Of a DNA stretch of 64,000 nucleotides, positions 25,755 to 35,100 are shown one piece after another. Origin of the DNA: Mucilaginibacter terrae (lineage in GTDB: Bacteria > Bacteroidota > Bacteroidia > Sphingobacteriales > Sphingobacteriaceae); assembly GCF_031951985.1 (NCBI RefSeq), contig NZ_JAVLVU010000001.1:3038001-3102000 (forward strand). Reading direction: 5' to 3'. The notes beneath the pieces were generated by a model, which saw nothing but the letters and a program-made list of their open reading frames with translations, had not been told where the DNA came from and made no database searches. Numbering within the stretch: the first letter of the stretch is position 1; the number at the start of each line of letters is the position of its first letter. Made by a program: the position numbers and the translations under genes.

Positions 25755-26246
25755 ATGAAAACCTTATTATTATCCATTAGCCTACTGGCTGCAACTACAT
25801 GCTTTGCCCAAAAAGATTATTGCAAAGACATAAAGAAAGAAACAGACGAGTTTAGACAATCTGTTAAATACGAATCTCCAAGTTTAGGAGAAAAGATAAA
25901 CGTCCAATTTTATAGAACCATATCAAAAGGGTTTACTTTTAACAAAGTCATTGTGAATTGCAAAAGTTCATCAAGTGATTATAGAGCAAAAGAATTGTTT
26001 TTAAAACTGGAGGATGGAACTATATTATCAGACCAAGCAAATACTGTAGTAGATTGCTCCTATATTTCAGGAGGCTATTATTTGTTTGTAGCGGTAATGG
26101 AATTAGATAGTGATGATATTGAAAAATTAACAAAGCAAAAGATTGTCAAAGTTAGATTAGCACATGAGGAAAGAGATTTAACAGAAAAACAGCAAGTTAA
26201 ATTACAGGCATACGTACCTTGTGTGTTTGCTGAAACTAATAAATAA
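25755..26246 (+). CDS. Island secreted protein of unknown function
   Basis: 163 residues with a signal peptide (LLLSISLLAATTCFAQ) and a beta-rich mature part with four cysteines (DYCKD, IVNCKSS, VDCSYIS, VPCVF), which could form two disulfides in the periplasm. ATG 25755 is chosen because it starts the signal peptide; the frame is open further upstream, but that part lies inside the structured leader RNA. A hairpin at 26252-26273 follows the stop. No family recognised. Confidence 0.65.
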   Translation: MKTLLLSISLLAATTCFAQKDYCKDIKKETDEFRQSVKYESPSLGEKINVQFYRTISKGFTFNKVIVNCKSSSSDYRAKELFLKLEDGTILSDQANTVVDCSYISGGYYLFVAVMELDSDDIEKLTKQKIVKVRLAHEERDLTEKQQVKLQAYVPCVFAETNK

Positions 26247-26251
26247 CAAAA

Positions 26252-26273
26252 AAGCAGGGTTGCAGCCCTGCTT
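26252..26273 (+). terminator. Terminator after the island secreted protein
   Basis: AAGCAGGG (26252-26259) pairs with CCCTGCTT (26266-26273); preceded by an A run and followed by AATTATT. It can act in both directions. Confidence 0.7.
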
Positions 26274-26303
26274 AATTATTACAACATAAACCTAAACAAG
26301 ATT

Positions 26304-26741
26304 ATGAATAGCGAATTAGTAAAAAAGTTCATAAAAGACCATAGAGGTCAAAACATAATTTTAAAAGATAATAGCACCGAAGATTTTAAACAAATGGTTT
26401 TGTATTGCTACGATCAAAATTATATCAGATACAATGGAGAAAATCATTATTTGGTTTCAGAAACTGGGCTTAACTTTTTAGTTGGAAAATCAGATAAATC
26501 AGGATCAACTTACAATACCAATCATGTAGGCCATATAATACATGGTGGGGTTACTCATTCAGATTTGTCTATAAAAGATACTCTCAACTTTTCCAGTAAC
26601 CCACCAACCAATACACAAAATAAACAAAATGCTATTGTATCTAAATTGAAGTCTATTTGGAAATGGATGTGGTCTAATGTTTGGAGCATCTTTATTGCTT
26701 TACTTACTGCATATATAATTTATAAACTTGGATGGAGTTAA
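26304..26741 (+). CDS. Winged-helix protein with linker and C-terminal membrane helix
   Basis: 145 residues. Residues 1-60 resemble a compact winged helix (STEDFKQMVLYCYDQNYI, then HYLVSETGLNFL, the usual wing-and-end of such domains). A Gly/His/Ser/Asn-rich linker follows (GSTYNTNHVGHIIHGG), then a Trp-rich segment and a C-terminal membrane helix (NVWSIFIALLTAYIIYKLGW). The same order is found in the minus-strand gene at 23866-24282. Bacteroidetes carry many such small membrane-anchored proteins of unknown role. It is the last island gene; the right junction is about 40 bp beyond. Confidence 0.6.
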   Translation: MNSELVKKFIKDHRGQNIILKDNSTEDFKQMVLYCYDQNYIRYNGENHYLVSETGLNFLVGKSDKSGSTYNTNHVGHIIHGGVTHSDLSIKDTLNFSSNPPTNTQNKQNAIVSKLKSIWKWMWSNVWSIFIALLTAYIIYKLGWS

Positions 26742-26818
26742 AGTTAAAAAGCATTTAGTGTAATATTGTATGTTGTTGCCCCCAAGAGGGGAATTGCACA
26801 TGCAGCTGCTTAACACTA

Positions 26819-27955
26819 CTATATCTTGATAAAGATTTTTCTATTATACATCACCCACAAAATAATTAACCACATTAGCACAAAAGCCAATGCCCAGGCT
26901 AAAGAGGCATTAATAGGTGAAAAGTACGGTGCAAAAAAGCTTTGATAAAGAAAGCTACTCACGCTGGTTTTACTGCCGTGGTTATTTACCATCCAGCGGT
27001 TTAGTCCACGAGCCATCAAACCCGATATTACAAATACAAATATAGCGTTCAGGCCATACACTAAAAATGGCTTGGTAAAACTACGATAGCCTCGTATATC
27101 AATTAACCAATAGCAGGCCGCAAAAACCAAGATGGCTAACCCACCCGAGAACAGCACATAAGAACTCGTCCACAACGATTTATTAATGGGGAACCACAAA
27201 TTCCACAACAGGCCAAGCGCGGCTAATATAAAGCCTGCACCCAGCAGGGCATTAATCTTAGTTGTGTTATTGGTATCAGGCCGCTTTATCAAGGTGCCGG
27301 TTAACAGGCCTAAAAGCCCGGTACCAATGGCCGGCAGTGTGCTTAAAACACCTTCCGGGTCCCAGGTTTTGCTTTGGTTCCAAAGGTGGTTGGTGGTTAA
27401 AAGGGCACGGTCAAGCCAAGCACCTATGTTAGTTTCAGGTTCGAGATTGGGTTGATTAACTCCCGGCACCGGTACATAGTTCATGATAACATAGTAGCCA
27501 ATAAGCACCAAGCCTAATAAAGCCGCTTGTACCTTAACGCCGGTTTTAATGAACAGCAAACTGCATATCAAATACACTACCGCAATGCGTTGCAGCACGC
27601 CGGGTATACGTACCGTGGCAAAATCCCAATTCAAAAATATCGACATAAAAATACCCAAACCAAAAATGATAAGGGTGCGCCGCAGTGCTTTTACAATAAG
27701 CGAAGCATGATTAGCGGGATCGGCCTTTTTGGTTTGCATGGCATATACTATGGATACGCCCATAATGAACAAAAAGAAGGGGAAAACCAGGTCGGTTGGC
27801 GTGCAGCCATGCCAGTGCGCATGTTCGAGCGGGGCATAAATATGACCCCAATCGCCCGGGTTGTTCACCAGGATCATGGCCATAACGGTTAGGCCCCGAA
27901 ATACATCGAGCGATAACAAACGGTTAGGCTGTACAGAATTGAAAGCTTGACTCAT
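26819..27955 (-). CDS. NagX/DUF5009-type multipass acyltransferase
   Basis: A 378-residue inner-membrane protein with about ten hydrophobic segments. The start LSLDVFRGLTVMAMILVNN and the following HWHGCTPTDLVFPFFLF are hallmarks of the heparan-alpha-glucosaminide acetyltransferase/NagX family, in which the conserved His takes part in acetyl transfer across the membrane. Bacterial members are linked to N-acetylglucosamine or peptidoglycan sugar use, but the substrate here is not shown. It lies downstream of mqnD in the same direction, 106 bp away, and may be on the same transcript. Confidence 0.85.
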   Translation of the reverse strand: MSQAFNSVQPNRLLSLDVFRGLTVMAMILVNNPGDWGHIYAPLEHAHWHGCTPTDLVFPFFLFIMGVSIVYAMQTKKADPANHASLIVKALRRTLIIFGLGIFMSIFLNWDFATVRIPGVLQRIAVVYLICSLLFIKTGVKVQAALLGLVLIGYYVIMNYVPVPGVNQPNLEPETNIGAWLDRALLTTNHLWNQSKTWDPEGVLSTLPAIGTGLLGLLTGTLIKRPDTNNTTKINALLGAGFILAALGLLWNLWFPINKSLWTSSYVLFSGGLAILVFAACYWLIDIRGYRSFTKPFLVYGLNAIFVFVISGLMARGLNRWMVNNHGSKTSVSSFLYQSFFAPYFSPINASLAWALAFVLMWLIILWVMYNRKIFIKI

Positions 27956-28061
27956 AAGTGGTTGGCTTAAATATAGACAGGCTTACCGGTTGTTACAAAC
28001 ATTTATGCCGTTAACCTTTTGCTTATTGCCAATTTATGAATCAAACCTCAATTCAGGAGCC

Positions 28062-28913
28062 TTAAACATTCAAAAACAAACTTTCCTTTATCTCGGGGAT
28101 AATGTTTTTCTCTTTAGCGGTATCAAACATCAGTTGAATGGCCTTTTTGCCCTCCTCACCCAAATCGAGCGAATATTTATTCACATATAGCTCGATGTGT
28201 TTGTACATGACCTCTTCGCTCATTTCCTGGGCATGCGAGCGGATAAACTCCAGCCCCGATTTTGGATTAGCAAAGGCAAACTCAACAGAGCGGCGCAATA
28301 CCCGGTTTACCTTGTGCTGAACATCGGCAGCCAGGTTACGGTTAGCCACAATACCTCCTAACGGAATAGCGCAGCCGGTTTGCTTTTCCCAATAATCGCC
28401 CAGGTCGAGTATCTTTTTCAGGCCTTTGTCCTGGTAGGTAAAGCGATTTTCGTGAATGATGAGCCCTACATCAATGCGACCGTCTAACAAGGCCTGCTCA
28501 ATGTCTGAAAACACCAGTTCCTGTTTGTTGGTTGCCCCGGGGAACGCAAGGCTTAATAAAAAATTGGCCGTGGTATATTTTCCGGGGATGCCGATGGTTA
28601 GATGTGAGTTATCAGTTTTTAGTTGTGCGCGAAGTTCTTCCGGATCGCCTTTGCAAATGAGCATTGGCCCAACACCAAAACCCAGTGCGCTACCGGCATC
28701 AAGCAATACATAGCGGTTGGCTACATAGGCAAAAGCATGATAGCTGAGCTTGGTAATATCCAGTTCGCCACGTATGGCTTTTTGGTTGAGGGTTTCTACA
28801 TCATCGTAAAAAACCTCAAACTCTAAACCTTCGGTATCAATTTTATGATGAATAAGGGCATCAAAAATAAAGGTATCATTAGGGCATGGCGAAAAGCCGA
28901 GTGTTAGTTTCAT
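28062..28913 (-). CDS. mqnD: 1,4-dihydroxy-6-naphthoate synthase MqnD
   Basis: Last dedicated ring-forming step of the futalosine route: converts cyclic dehypoxanthine futalosine to 1,4-dihydroxy-6-naphthoate for menaquinone. The 283 residues start with GFSPCPNDTFIFDAL, the family's defining motif, and contain TKLSYHAFAYV and the GSALGFGVGPML substrate pocket, in a periplasmic-binding-protein-like fold. No signal peptide. Transcribed with the unknown 105-residue protein and mqnB upstream, which catalyses an earlier step of the same route. Confidence 0.93.
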   Translation of the reverse strand: MKLTLGFSPCPNDTFIFDALIHHKIDTEGLEFEVFYDDVETLNQKAIRGELDITKLSYHAFAYVANRYVLLDAGSALGFGVGPMLICKGDPEELRAQLKTDNSHLTIGIPGKYTTANFLLSLAFPGATNKQELVFSDIEQALLDGRIDVGLIIHENRFTYQDKGLKKILDLGDYWEKQTGCAIPLGGIVANRNLAADVQHKVNRVLRRSVEFAFANPKSGLEFIRSHAQEMSEEVMYKHIELYVNKYSLDLGEEGKKAIQLMFDTAKEKNIIPEIKESLFLNV

Positions 28914-28998
28914 AGTAGCTTGATTATATTATTCTCTCGGTAGTAGTATATTAGCGTCAAGTTCTACCGGATACTTGGAAACGTTTATGAAGTTTTTG

Positions 28999-29316
28999 CT
29001 AATAAGTCTTTCCAAATTCATCAATAATAAACTTATCCAAAAGCTCAGGCACGTTGTTACAATAAAGGTTAGCGGTATTGTTTAAATATTGCTCTACCGT
29101 AATTTGACCGGTAGCATTTAAAAAGATTTGTTGCGGCCATGGATCGAAGGTAATTACCCTTGGCGCGTTAGGATCATAAGCAACAATATTGCCATCATTC
29201 ATTTTAGAAAATGGCATAGTGCGATAAAAGTACATGTCTTTTAAATAATGATTTAAAAAGTACTCTGAAGGCACATACTTAAATTCGTTTTTCGAGAAGA
29301 AGTCAAATAATCCCAT
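28999..29316 (-). CDS. Small conserved-looking protein overlapping mqnB
   Basis: 105 residues (MGLFDFFSKNEFKYVPS...), soluble, aromatic-rich, no motif recognised. Its start overlaps the 3' end of mqnB by 14 bp, so translation is probably coupled; mqnD follows 85 bp later. The position within a menaquinone cluster does not by itself imply a role in that pathway. Confidence 0.65.
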   Translation of the reverse strand: MGLFDFFSKNEFKYVPSEYFLNHYLKDMYFYRTMPFSKMNDGNIVAYDPNAPRVITFDPWPQQIFLNATGQITVEQYLNNTANLYCNNVPELLDKFIIDEFGKTY

Positions 29317-29995
29317 TATTTAATAGTTCGATAGCAAATGTATTCAGATTTTTAACGGCCAGCCCAATCTTCCAGGCATCGCGGTTGCGTTTTTCCACAT
29401 AATTTGACACTGCCCTGATTTGCAGTGACGGTATGCCTGCCTGCTCACAAGCATAAAAAAAGGCAGCCCCTTCCATGCTTTCCAGTTGGGGTGCCGTGCG
29501 CTGGTGCAGTTTAGCTATCGAGGCTTCTTCGCCATGTACGGTGTTTACCGTAGCAGCAGTTACCTGCCATATGTTTTGATTTTGTATGTAATCGGCAACG
29601 CGGGCATTGGTTTTGTAAACCGTGCGGCCAAATCCCAACTGGTCGAGCGTTATAAAGCGGCTGTGGTCTTCGGCACCCAACTCGGTAAATGTATCTTCTA
29701 CCACCTCAACCACGGTTCCTAAAGCAATATTGCGGTCAAAACTGCCGGCAATACCAAGGTTGATAGCCAGGTCGTATTGGTTGGTAGCCAGGTGCCTGCC
29801 CAGCGCAAAAGCCGTGGCGGTCATGCCAACGCCGGTGATGAGAACCTGGGGGGCGGGGAGCGAAGAGTGGAGAGCGGAAGATTGCAGATATTCTTGCTGC
29901 TCAGTTTTCCATTCCTCGCTCCCCGCTCCAAATGCCCCGCTCTCTATCAAAGGCTCAATCTCCTCCCGCGTTGCTGCAACTACCAATATCTTCAT
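29303..29995 (-). CDS. mqnB: Futalosine hydrolase MqnB, with an in-frame insertion
   Basis: Nucleosidase that removes hypoxanthine from futalosine in menaquinone synthesis. The start at 29995 gives MKILVVAATREEIEPL, the standard N-terminus; the frame is open upstream but overlaps the divergent PTPS gene. Landmarks: VLITGVGMTATAFALGRHL, NLGIAGSFD, LESMEGAAFFYACEQ and IRAVSNYVE with the catalytic-region Asp in KRNRDAW. Between residues 20 and 50 lies an unusual segment (AGSEEWKTEQQEYLQ...) encoded by a palindromic mini-repeat at 29853-29926. It lies in a likely surface region between strand 1 and the next, so the enzyme could remain active. Confidence 0.9.
   Translation of the reverse strand: MKILVVAATREEIEPLIESGAFGAGSEEWKTEQQEYLQSSALHSSLPAPQVLITGVGMTATAFALGRHLATNQYDLAINLGIAGSFDRNIALGTVVEVVEDTFTELGAEDHSRFITLDQLGFGRTVYKTNARVADYIQNQNIWQVTAATVNTVHGEEASIAKLHQRTAPQLESMEGAAFFYACEQAGIPSLQIRAVSNYVEKRNRDAWKIGLAVKNLNTFAIELLNNGII
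29853..29926. repeat. Palindromic mini-repeat inside the mqnB coding sequence
   Basis: GCGGGGAGCGAAGAGTGGA (29853-29871) is inverted at 29908-29926 with 17 of 19 matches and a 36-nt loop. It is translated in frame as part of a roughly 30-residue insertion in MqnB. Arm and loop size resemble the intergenic repeat at 6374-6443. Confidence 0.75.
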
Positions 29996-30033
29996 GCTGG
30001 CTAAGATAAAACAACTTGCCTGTTTTTGTTTTG

Positions 30034-30041
30034 TATATTTG
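30034..30041 (+). promoter_or_regulatory. -7 element of the PTPS-folE unit
   Basis: TATATTTG matches TAnnTTTG exactly. A TTG at 30016-30018 could be the -33 part. The ATG at 30056 follows after a leader of only about 8-10 nt. Confidence 0.5.
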
Positions 30042-30055
30042 CACCAACAATTGTT

Positions 30056-30475
30056 ATGATGATACATATAACGCGCAGAGAGCATTTTAATGCTGCACAC
30101 CGCATGTACCGTGAGGAGTGGAGCGCAGAGAAAAACCAGGAAGTGTTTGGCAAATGTGCTAACCCCAACTGGCACGGCCACAATTACAACCTCTATGTAA
30201 CGGTGAAAGGCGAGATCAGCTATGAAACGGGTTACCTCATTGACCTAAAAGAGCTTAAAGTAATCATTAATGATTATGTGATAGAAAAGCTCGACCATAA
30301 AAACCTGAATAAGGATGTTGATTTTATGGAAGGTAAAATGGCATCAACCGAGATACTTTGCATAGAGATATTTAACCAGCTTAAAGGACCAATTGAGGCT
30401 TACGAGGGTGTTTTTTTACACTCGGTACGCTTAGCCGAAACTGAAAACAACAGTGCCGAGTATTTTGGCAACTAA
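30056..30475 (+). CDS. queD: 6-pyruvoyltetrahydropterin/6-carboxytetrahydropterin synthase family enzyme
   Basis: A 140-residue T-fold enzyme of the PTPS/QueD family, acting on dihydroneopterin triphosphate. Zinc ligands are seen as His in REHFNAAH and the two His of NWHGHNY; the catalytic Cys is in KCANPNW. The Glu anchoring the pterin is in the C-terminal [11 protein letters not shown]. Two ATGs (30056, 30059) are adjacent. folE, which supplies the substrate, begins 11 bp after the stop, so the two form an operon. QueD (queuosine) versus PTPS (tetrahydrobiopterin) role cannot be settled; no queC or queE is visible. Confidence 0.85.
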   Translation: MMIHITRREHFNAAHRMYREEWSAEKNQEVFGKCANPNWHGHNYNLYVTVKGEISYETGYLIDLKELKVIINDYVIEKLDHKNLNKDVDFMEGKMASTEILCIEIFNQLKGPIEAYEGVFLHSVRLAETENNSAEYFGN

Positions 30476-30486
30476 TAATTACTCCA

Positions 30487-31131
30487 ATGTTTGACGACGA
30501 CGACGACAACCTGCCCAACCGCGATGCAGGTATTGATGGTTACCGCAAAATAGACCGCTATAACCCCGAACTGATCGAAAACCTTTCGGCCAGTTACCAT
30601 AACGTGCTTACCCAAATTGGTGAAAACCCCAACCGCGAAGGTTTGCTAAAAACCCCCGAGCGTGTAGCTAAAGCCATGCTGTTTTTAACGCACGGGTACG
30701 ACCTTAATGCCGAAGAGATATTAAAATCGGCCATGTTTAAGGAGGAATATAGCCAAATGGTGGTGGTAAAAGATATTGAGGTATACTCGATGTGTGAGCA
30801 CCACATGCTGCCGTTTTTTGGCAAGGCACACGTGGCTTACATCCCTAACGGGCATGTGGTGGGCTTGAGCAAAATTCCGCGTATAGTTGACGTGTTTTCG
30901 CGCCGTTTACAGGTGCAGGAACGTTTAACCAACGAAATACGCGATTGTATACAGCAAACCCTTAACCCCCTGGGCGTAGGTGTCGTAATTGAATGCCGCC
31001 ACCTGTGCATGAGCATGCGCGGGGTGCAAAAGCAAAACTCGGTAACTACCACATCGGCCTTTAGCGGCGAGTTTTATAAAGACAAAACCCGCACAGAGTT
31101 TTTAGATCTGATAGCCTCTAAATTGTCATAG
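30487..31131 (+). CDS. folE: GTP cyclohydrolase I
   Basis: Converts GTP to 7,8-dihydroneopterin triphosphate, entry to folate, pterin and queuosine synthesis. 214 residues; zinc Cys and His in [19 protein letters not shown] and the second Cys in [11 protein letters not shown]; the [18 protein letters not shown] motif is canonical. A charged N-terminal extension ([13 protein letters not shown]) precedes the usual start of the fold. It follows the PTPS-family gene by 11 bp and is co-transcribed with it. Confidence 0.95.
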   Translation: MFDDDDDNLPNRDAGIDGYRKIDRYNPELIENLSASYHNVLTQIGENPNREGLLKTPERVAKAMLFLTHGYDLNAEEILKSAMFKEEYSQMVVVKDIEVYSMCEHHMLPFFGKAHVAYIPNGHVVGLSKIPRIVDVFSRRLQVQERLTNEIRDCIQQTLNPLGVGVVIECRHLCMSMRGVQKQNSVTTTSAFSGEFYKDKTRTEFLDLIASKLS

Positions 31132-31208
31132 AATACAGAGTCAAGAATCAGGAGTCAAACAAGAAATATATTCACTCATTCAAACATTCACTAAATCACT
31201 CATTAACA

Positions 31209-32096
31209 TTGAAAGCATATATTTTCCCCGGTCAGGGTGCCCAGTTTGTAGGCATGGGTAAAGACCTTTACGATAACCACGAACAAGCCCGCCAACTGTT
31301 TGAGCAGGCTAACGAGATACTGGGTTTCCGCATTACCGATTTAATGTTTAGCGGTACCGATGAAGATTTAAAACAAACTAATGTTACCCAACCGGCAATC
31401 TTTTTGCATTCGGTTATTTTAGCCAAAGTTGCGGGCGATGATTTTAAGCCCGAAATGGTGGCCGGTCATTCATTAGGTGAGTTTTCGGCACTGGTATCTG
31501 CCGGTGCATTATCCTTTGAGGATGGCTTGAAACTGGTTGCCGCCCGTGCCAATGCCATGCAAAAAGCCTGCGCAATTCAGCCATCAACAATGGCTGCGGT
31601 TTTAGGGTTGGATGATTTTACTGTTGAAGACGTTTGCCAGCAGGTGAGCGAGGTGGTGGTTCCGGCAAATTATAACTGCCCGGGCCAACTGGTAATTTCG
31701 GGCACTATTGCCGGTGTTGAACAGGCTTGCGAAAAACTGAAGGCCGCAGGCGCTAAACGTGCTTTAATATTAAACGTAGGTGGTGCATTCCACTCACCGT
31801 TAATGGAATCGGCACGTGTGGAGCTGGAACACGCCATTGTAAATACCGATATTAAAGCGCCTGTTTGCCCTATCTATCAAAACATTGATGCCAAAGCCTA
31901 TACCGATCCGGCAAGCATCAAACACAATTTGATTGCACAACTTACCGGTGCCGTACGCTGGACGCAAACCGTTGCGCACATGCTCGAAGACGGAGCCACT
32001 TCATTTACCGAAGTAGGACCAGGCAACGTATTGCAAGGCCTGGTTAAAAAAGTTGACCGCACCGCCGAAACTAATAGTTTAAGCGTAAACGCTTAA
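31209..32096 (+). CDS. fabD: Malonyl-CoA:ACP transacylase
   Basis: Loads malonate onto acyl carrier protein for fatty acid synthesis. 295 residues; N-terminal IFPGQGAQFVGMG, nucleophile Ser88 in GHSLGEFSA, the Arg in VAARANAMQ, and catalytic His in VGGAFHSPLM near 200. The start codon is TTG at 31209; no ATG fits the conserved N-terminus. The gap from folE (31132-31208) holds short direct repeats of the CATTCACT/CACTCATT kind. A terminator follows at 32106-32136. Confidence 0.95.
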   Translation: MKAYIFPGQGAQFVGMGKDLYDNHEQARQLFEQANEILGFRITDLMFSGTDEDLKQTNVTQPAIFLHSVILAKVAGDDFKPEMVAGHSLGEFSALVSAGALSFEDGLKLVAARANAMQKACAIQPSTMAAVLGLDDFTVEDVCQQVSEVVVPANYNCPGQLVISGTIAGVEQACEKLKAAGAKRALILNVGGAFHSPLMESARVELEHAIVNTDIKAPVCPIYQNIDAKAYTDPASIKHNLIAQLTGAVRWTQTVAHMLEDGATSFTEVGPGNVLQGLVKKVDRTAETNSLSVNA

Positions 32097-32105
32097 AATT
32101 TACAA

Positions 32106-32136
32106 AAGCCGCAAACTAAAGCGGCTTTTGTTTTTT
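32106..32136 (+). terminator. Terminator after fabD
   Basis: AAAGCCGC pairs with GCGGCTTT around AAACTAAA and is followed by TGTTTTTT. Confidence 0.85.
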
Positions 32137-32149
32137 ATGGATATATTTG

Positions 32150-35100
32150 ATGCTCAAATCTTCGTCTGCCGTTAAATTGACTACCTATGCCAAAATACGT
32201 ATTTGGCTGGCCGTATTGTGCGCCAGTTTGCTGCTAACGGCCATTATTTTACGTATTACCTATACCCCCCGCGCCGATTTTGTTACCAATGCCCGCCAGT
32301 TAGAAAACAATCTCCACAAACGTGAAACCATCGTTCAGGATTTATTTTCGGGCAAGAACTTTGAAGCGCTTAAAAACATGCCCGATAATGACCGGGCGGC
32401 ACTCAGGCAAATAGATTACATAACTTTACAAAACCGCATTTGGTTAGTTACCTACAAAAAAAGTAAAGTAGCTTATTGGACGGGTATTAAAATAATTGCC
32501 GAAAACCCAAAACCATATAAAGAGGGAAGCCAATTTATAACTACCAGCAACGGGTACTACGAAGCGGTTCGCAAAACCGAAGGTGATTTTACAGCAATTG
32601 CCTTTATTTTTATCAAAAGCAATTATTCGTTTCAAAACCAATACCTGCAAAACAATTTTGAACCGGGACTGTCGCTGGCAACTAATATTGATGTTGCTGC
32701 AATTAGCGATAAAGATGTTTACCACATCAATAATATCAGTAAAAACTATCTCTTTGCCGTAAAAATTAACCCTGCTAAAGAAAATTATTCGTCGCTGGGT
32801 TGGGAAATTGCCGCATGGGTTGCGGCCTTAATTGCATTTTGCCTGCTCATAAGCAGTATATGCAATTACTTTATTTACAAAAAACAAACGCTGCTGGCAT
32901 TTGGTGTAATGATTGGTTGCATTGTTTTTGTACGCTTTATTAATCTTTATTTTAACCTCCCCGATTTTACCCATACCACAGAACTGTTTAATCCTAAACT
33001 ATTTACGCTAAACCCTGTTTTTCCAACCTTTGGCGATTTTTGCCTCAACCTGCTTTTCTGTTTGTGGTTGGCTATATATATTTACAGCCACAGGTTTAAA
33101 ATTGTAACCAAGCAGCTAAGTAATAAAACAGGCTATGCTGTGCTAATTGGCAGCATTGTTTTGCTTATTGCGGTATCAACAGGGTTCCTGCTTTTATTCA
33201 GGCAACTGGTTATTAATTCAAACGTAAGTTTTGATGTTAAAAATGTGCTCAACCTGTCGGGCTATAGTATACTGGGAGTTGCAATGGCCTGTTTCAGCTT
33301 CCTCATTTTTTATTTCCTGGTAGAAACTTTGCTGGTTATCACTAATTCAATAAATATAGCCAGCAAAGTAAAGCTCGCCTTTTTTGTAAGCGCTATATTA
33401 ATCACTACCGCTGTTTCCTTTGTTTTTAATGGCACGCTTTACTATGTGTTGTGGGCGCTATTGGTATTGGTACGTGTTTACGCCATTCGTAAACTTAATG
33501 GCGAAATTACTGCCATATCATACGTAGGTATGATTTTTATTTGTGCGTTAATAGCCGCCGTAAAGCTGGGCGATTTTGAATCCATCAAAGAAAAAGAAGT
33601 ACGTAAACAGCTGGTATCGCAGCTGGACAACGGTGATAATTCGCGCATCATCAAAATATTTAAAAAGGTTGAGCAGCAAATTATTGAAGACCCCGAACTG
33701 CTACAGTATTTTAAAAGAAACGAGCATAACGAGGGCTACCTGAAAAACAGGTTTGCCAAACGATACTTTGACGGTTACCTAACCGATTACGACTGCAAAG
33801 TATACGAGTTTGATGGCAGTGGCAACCCGTTGGTGCAGGGTGGCGATTACGCCCTTAACGACTTTAAAGATATGGTAATATTCAGTTCCTTTAAGGTATC
33901 TGATTATTTTTACCGCGAGAGCGAAAACTTTGGTTTCCAAAGCTATTTTGCCATTATACCTGTTTATGATAAGGATAACAATATAGGTACGGTTATCATT
34001 GAGCTTAGATCGAAACCGGTTCATGCCAACAGTAATTTCCCTGAACTGTTAATTGAAAACCAGTTGCGTGCCGATGAACGCTTTAAAGATTACTCATATG
34101 CTTTTTACAGTGATGGCCGCCTGCTTAGCCAAAGCGGAAGCTTTGATTATGATGTAGTAAACACCGATTTTAAAGGAAAGCTCAAACAGTATTTATTTAA
34201 ATCAACCAACAGTAATTATAGCGAGGGGGCAGATATTTCGCTGGTACAAAAATTAACCCGGTATAACCACCTCATCTATCAGCCCAGCTTACGCAAGGTT
34301 ATTGTGGTATCAAAACCCGAAAACAGCTTGCTGAGCAACATCGCATCACTAACTTTCTTCTTTGTAGTATTATTGCTGTTTAGTGCTGTAATTATTATAG
34401 CTGCATGGGTATGGAAACGCATAACATTTGTTAAAATAACCGCGCAAAGTATCAGGTGGGATTTCAAGCTCAACTTTGAAAGTCCGCTTTATAAAACCCG
34501 CATTCAGTTTTCAATTATGTTGGCCGTGGTGGTTACCCTTGCTTTAGTGGGCTTTATTACCTACTGGTCAATAAAAGCGCAATACCTTGAGCAGCAAGAC
34601 CAGATGATGGGCAATAAGGCCAACAATATTGCCACTAAATTTGAAAGCTTTTTTTCAGGAGGTATTCAACGCGCCGATGAACGTACTCAAATTAGGTTCA
34701 ACAATTTTGCAGATAACTTTTCGGCAGATCTAGTATATTTCAATAAAAGTGGTGTGCCCATTATTTCAACCCAACCTAAAATTTATGAATACGGTTTATT
34801 AGGAAGGCGCATGCACGCATCAGCTTATATTATGCTTAGCCGCAGGCAAAAATCATTGCTCATCAATAATGAAAAAATAGCCAAACTAAGTTATAAAACG
34901 GCTTATGTGCCTATACGTAATGCACAAAACATCACCATTGGCTATTTGCAGGTGCCATACTTTTCAAACGAGGCCGATTATTATGAACGCATTAACTCGT
35001 TCGTAAACTCGCTCATTAATATTTACGCCTTCATATTTGTGGCTATTGGCATTTTTGCCGTATTGGTTGCCCGCCAAATTACTACCCCGCTTAATTTTAT

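Larger units (their letters stand above)
23276..26790. mobile_element. AT-rich genomic island bounded by a 10-bp direct repeat
   Basis: CCCAAGAGGG occurs at 23276-23285 and 26781-26790. Between the copies the sequence is clearly more AT-rich than both sides and carries only accessory genes: an IS1595-type transposase, two small winged-helix proteins with membrane segments, a secreted protein, gene relics and a structured RNA. Joining the outer flanks across one copy rebuilds a C-rich then G-rich intergenic element (ACCCCTCCCAAGAGGGGAAT) of a type I associate with Bacteroidetes intergenic spacers. No integrase is visible, so the whole may have been assembled in steps. Confidence 0.6.

Noticed and set aside
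31132-31208. CATTCACT-type short direct repeats before fabD as a possible CRISPR or iteron array
   Set aside because: Units are 7-12 bp, irregular and without spacers; they look like ordinary simple intergenic repeats.
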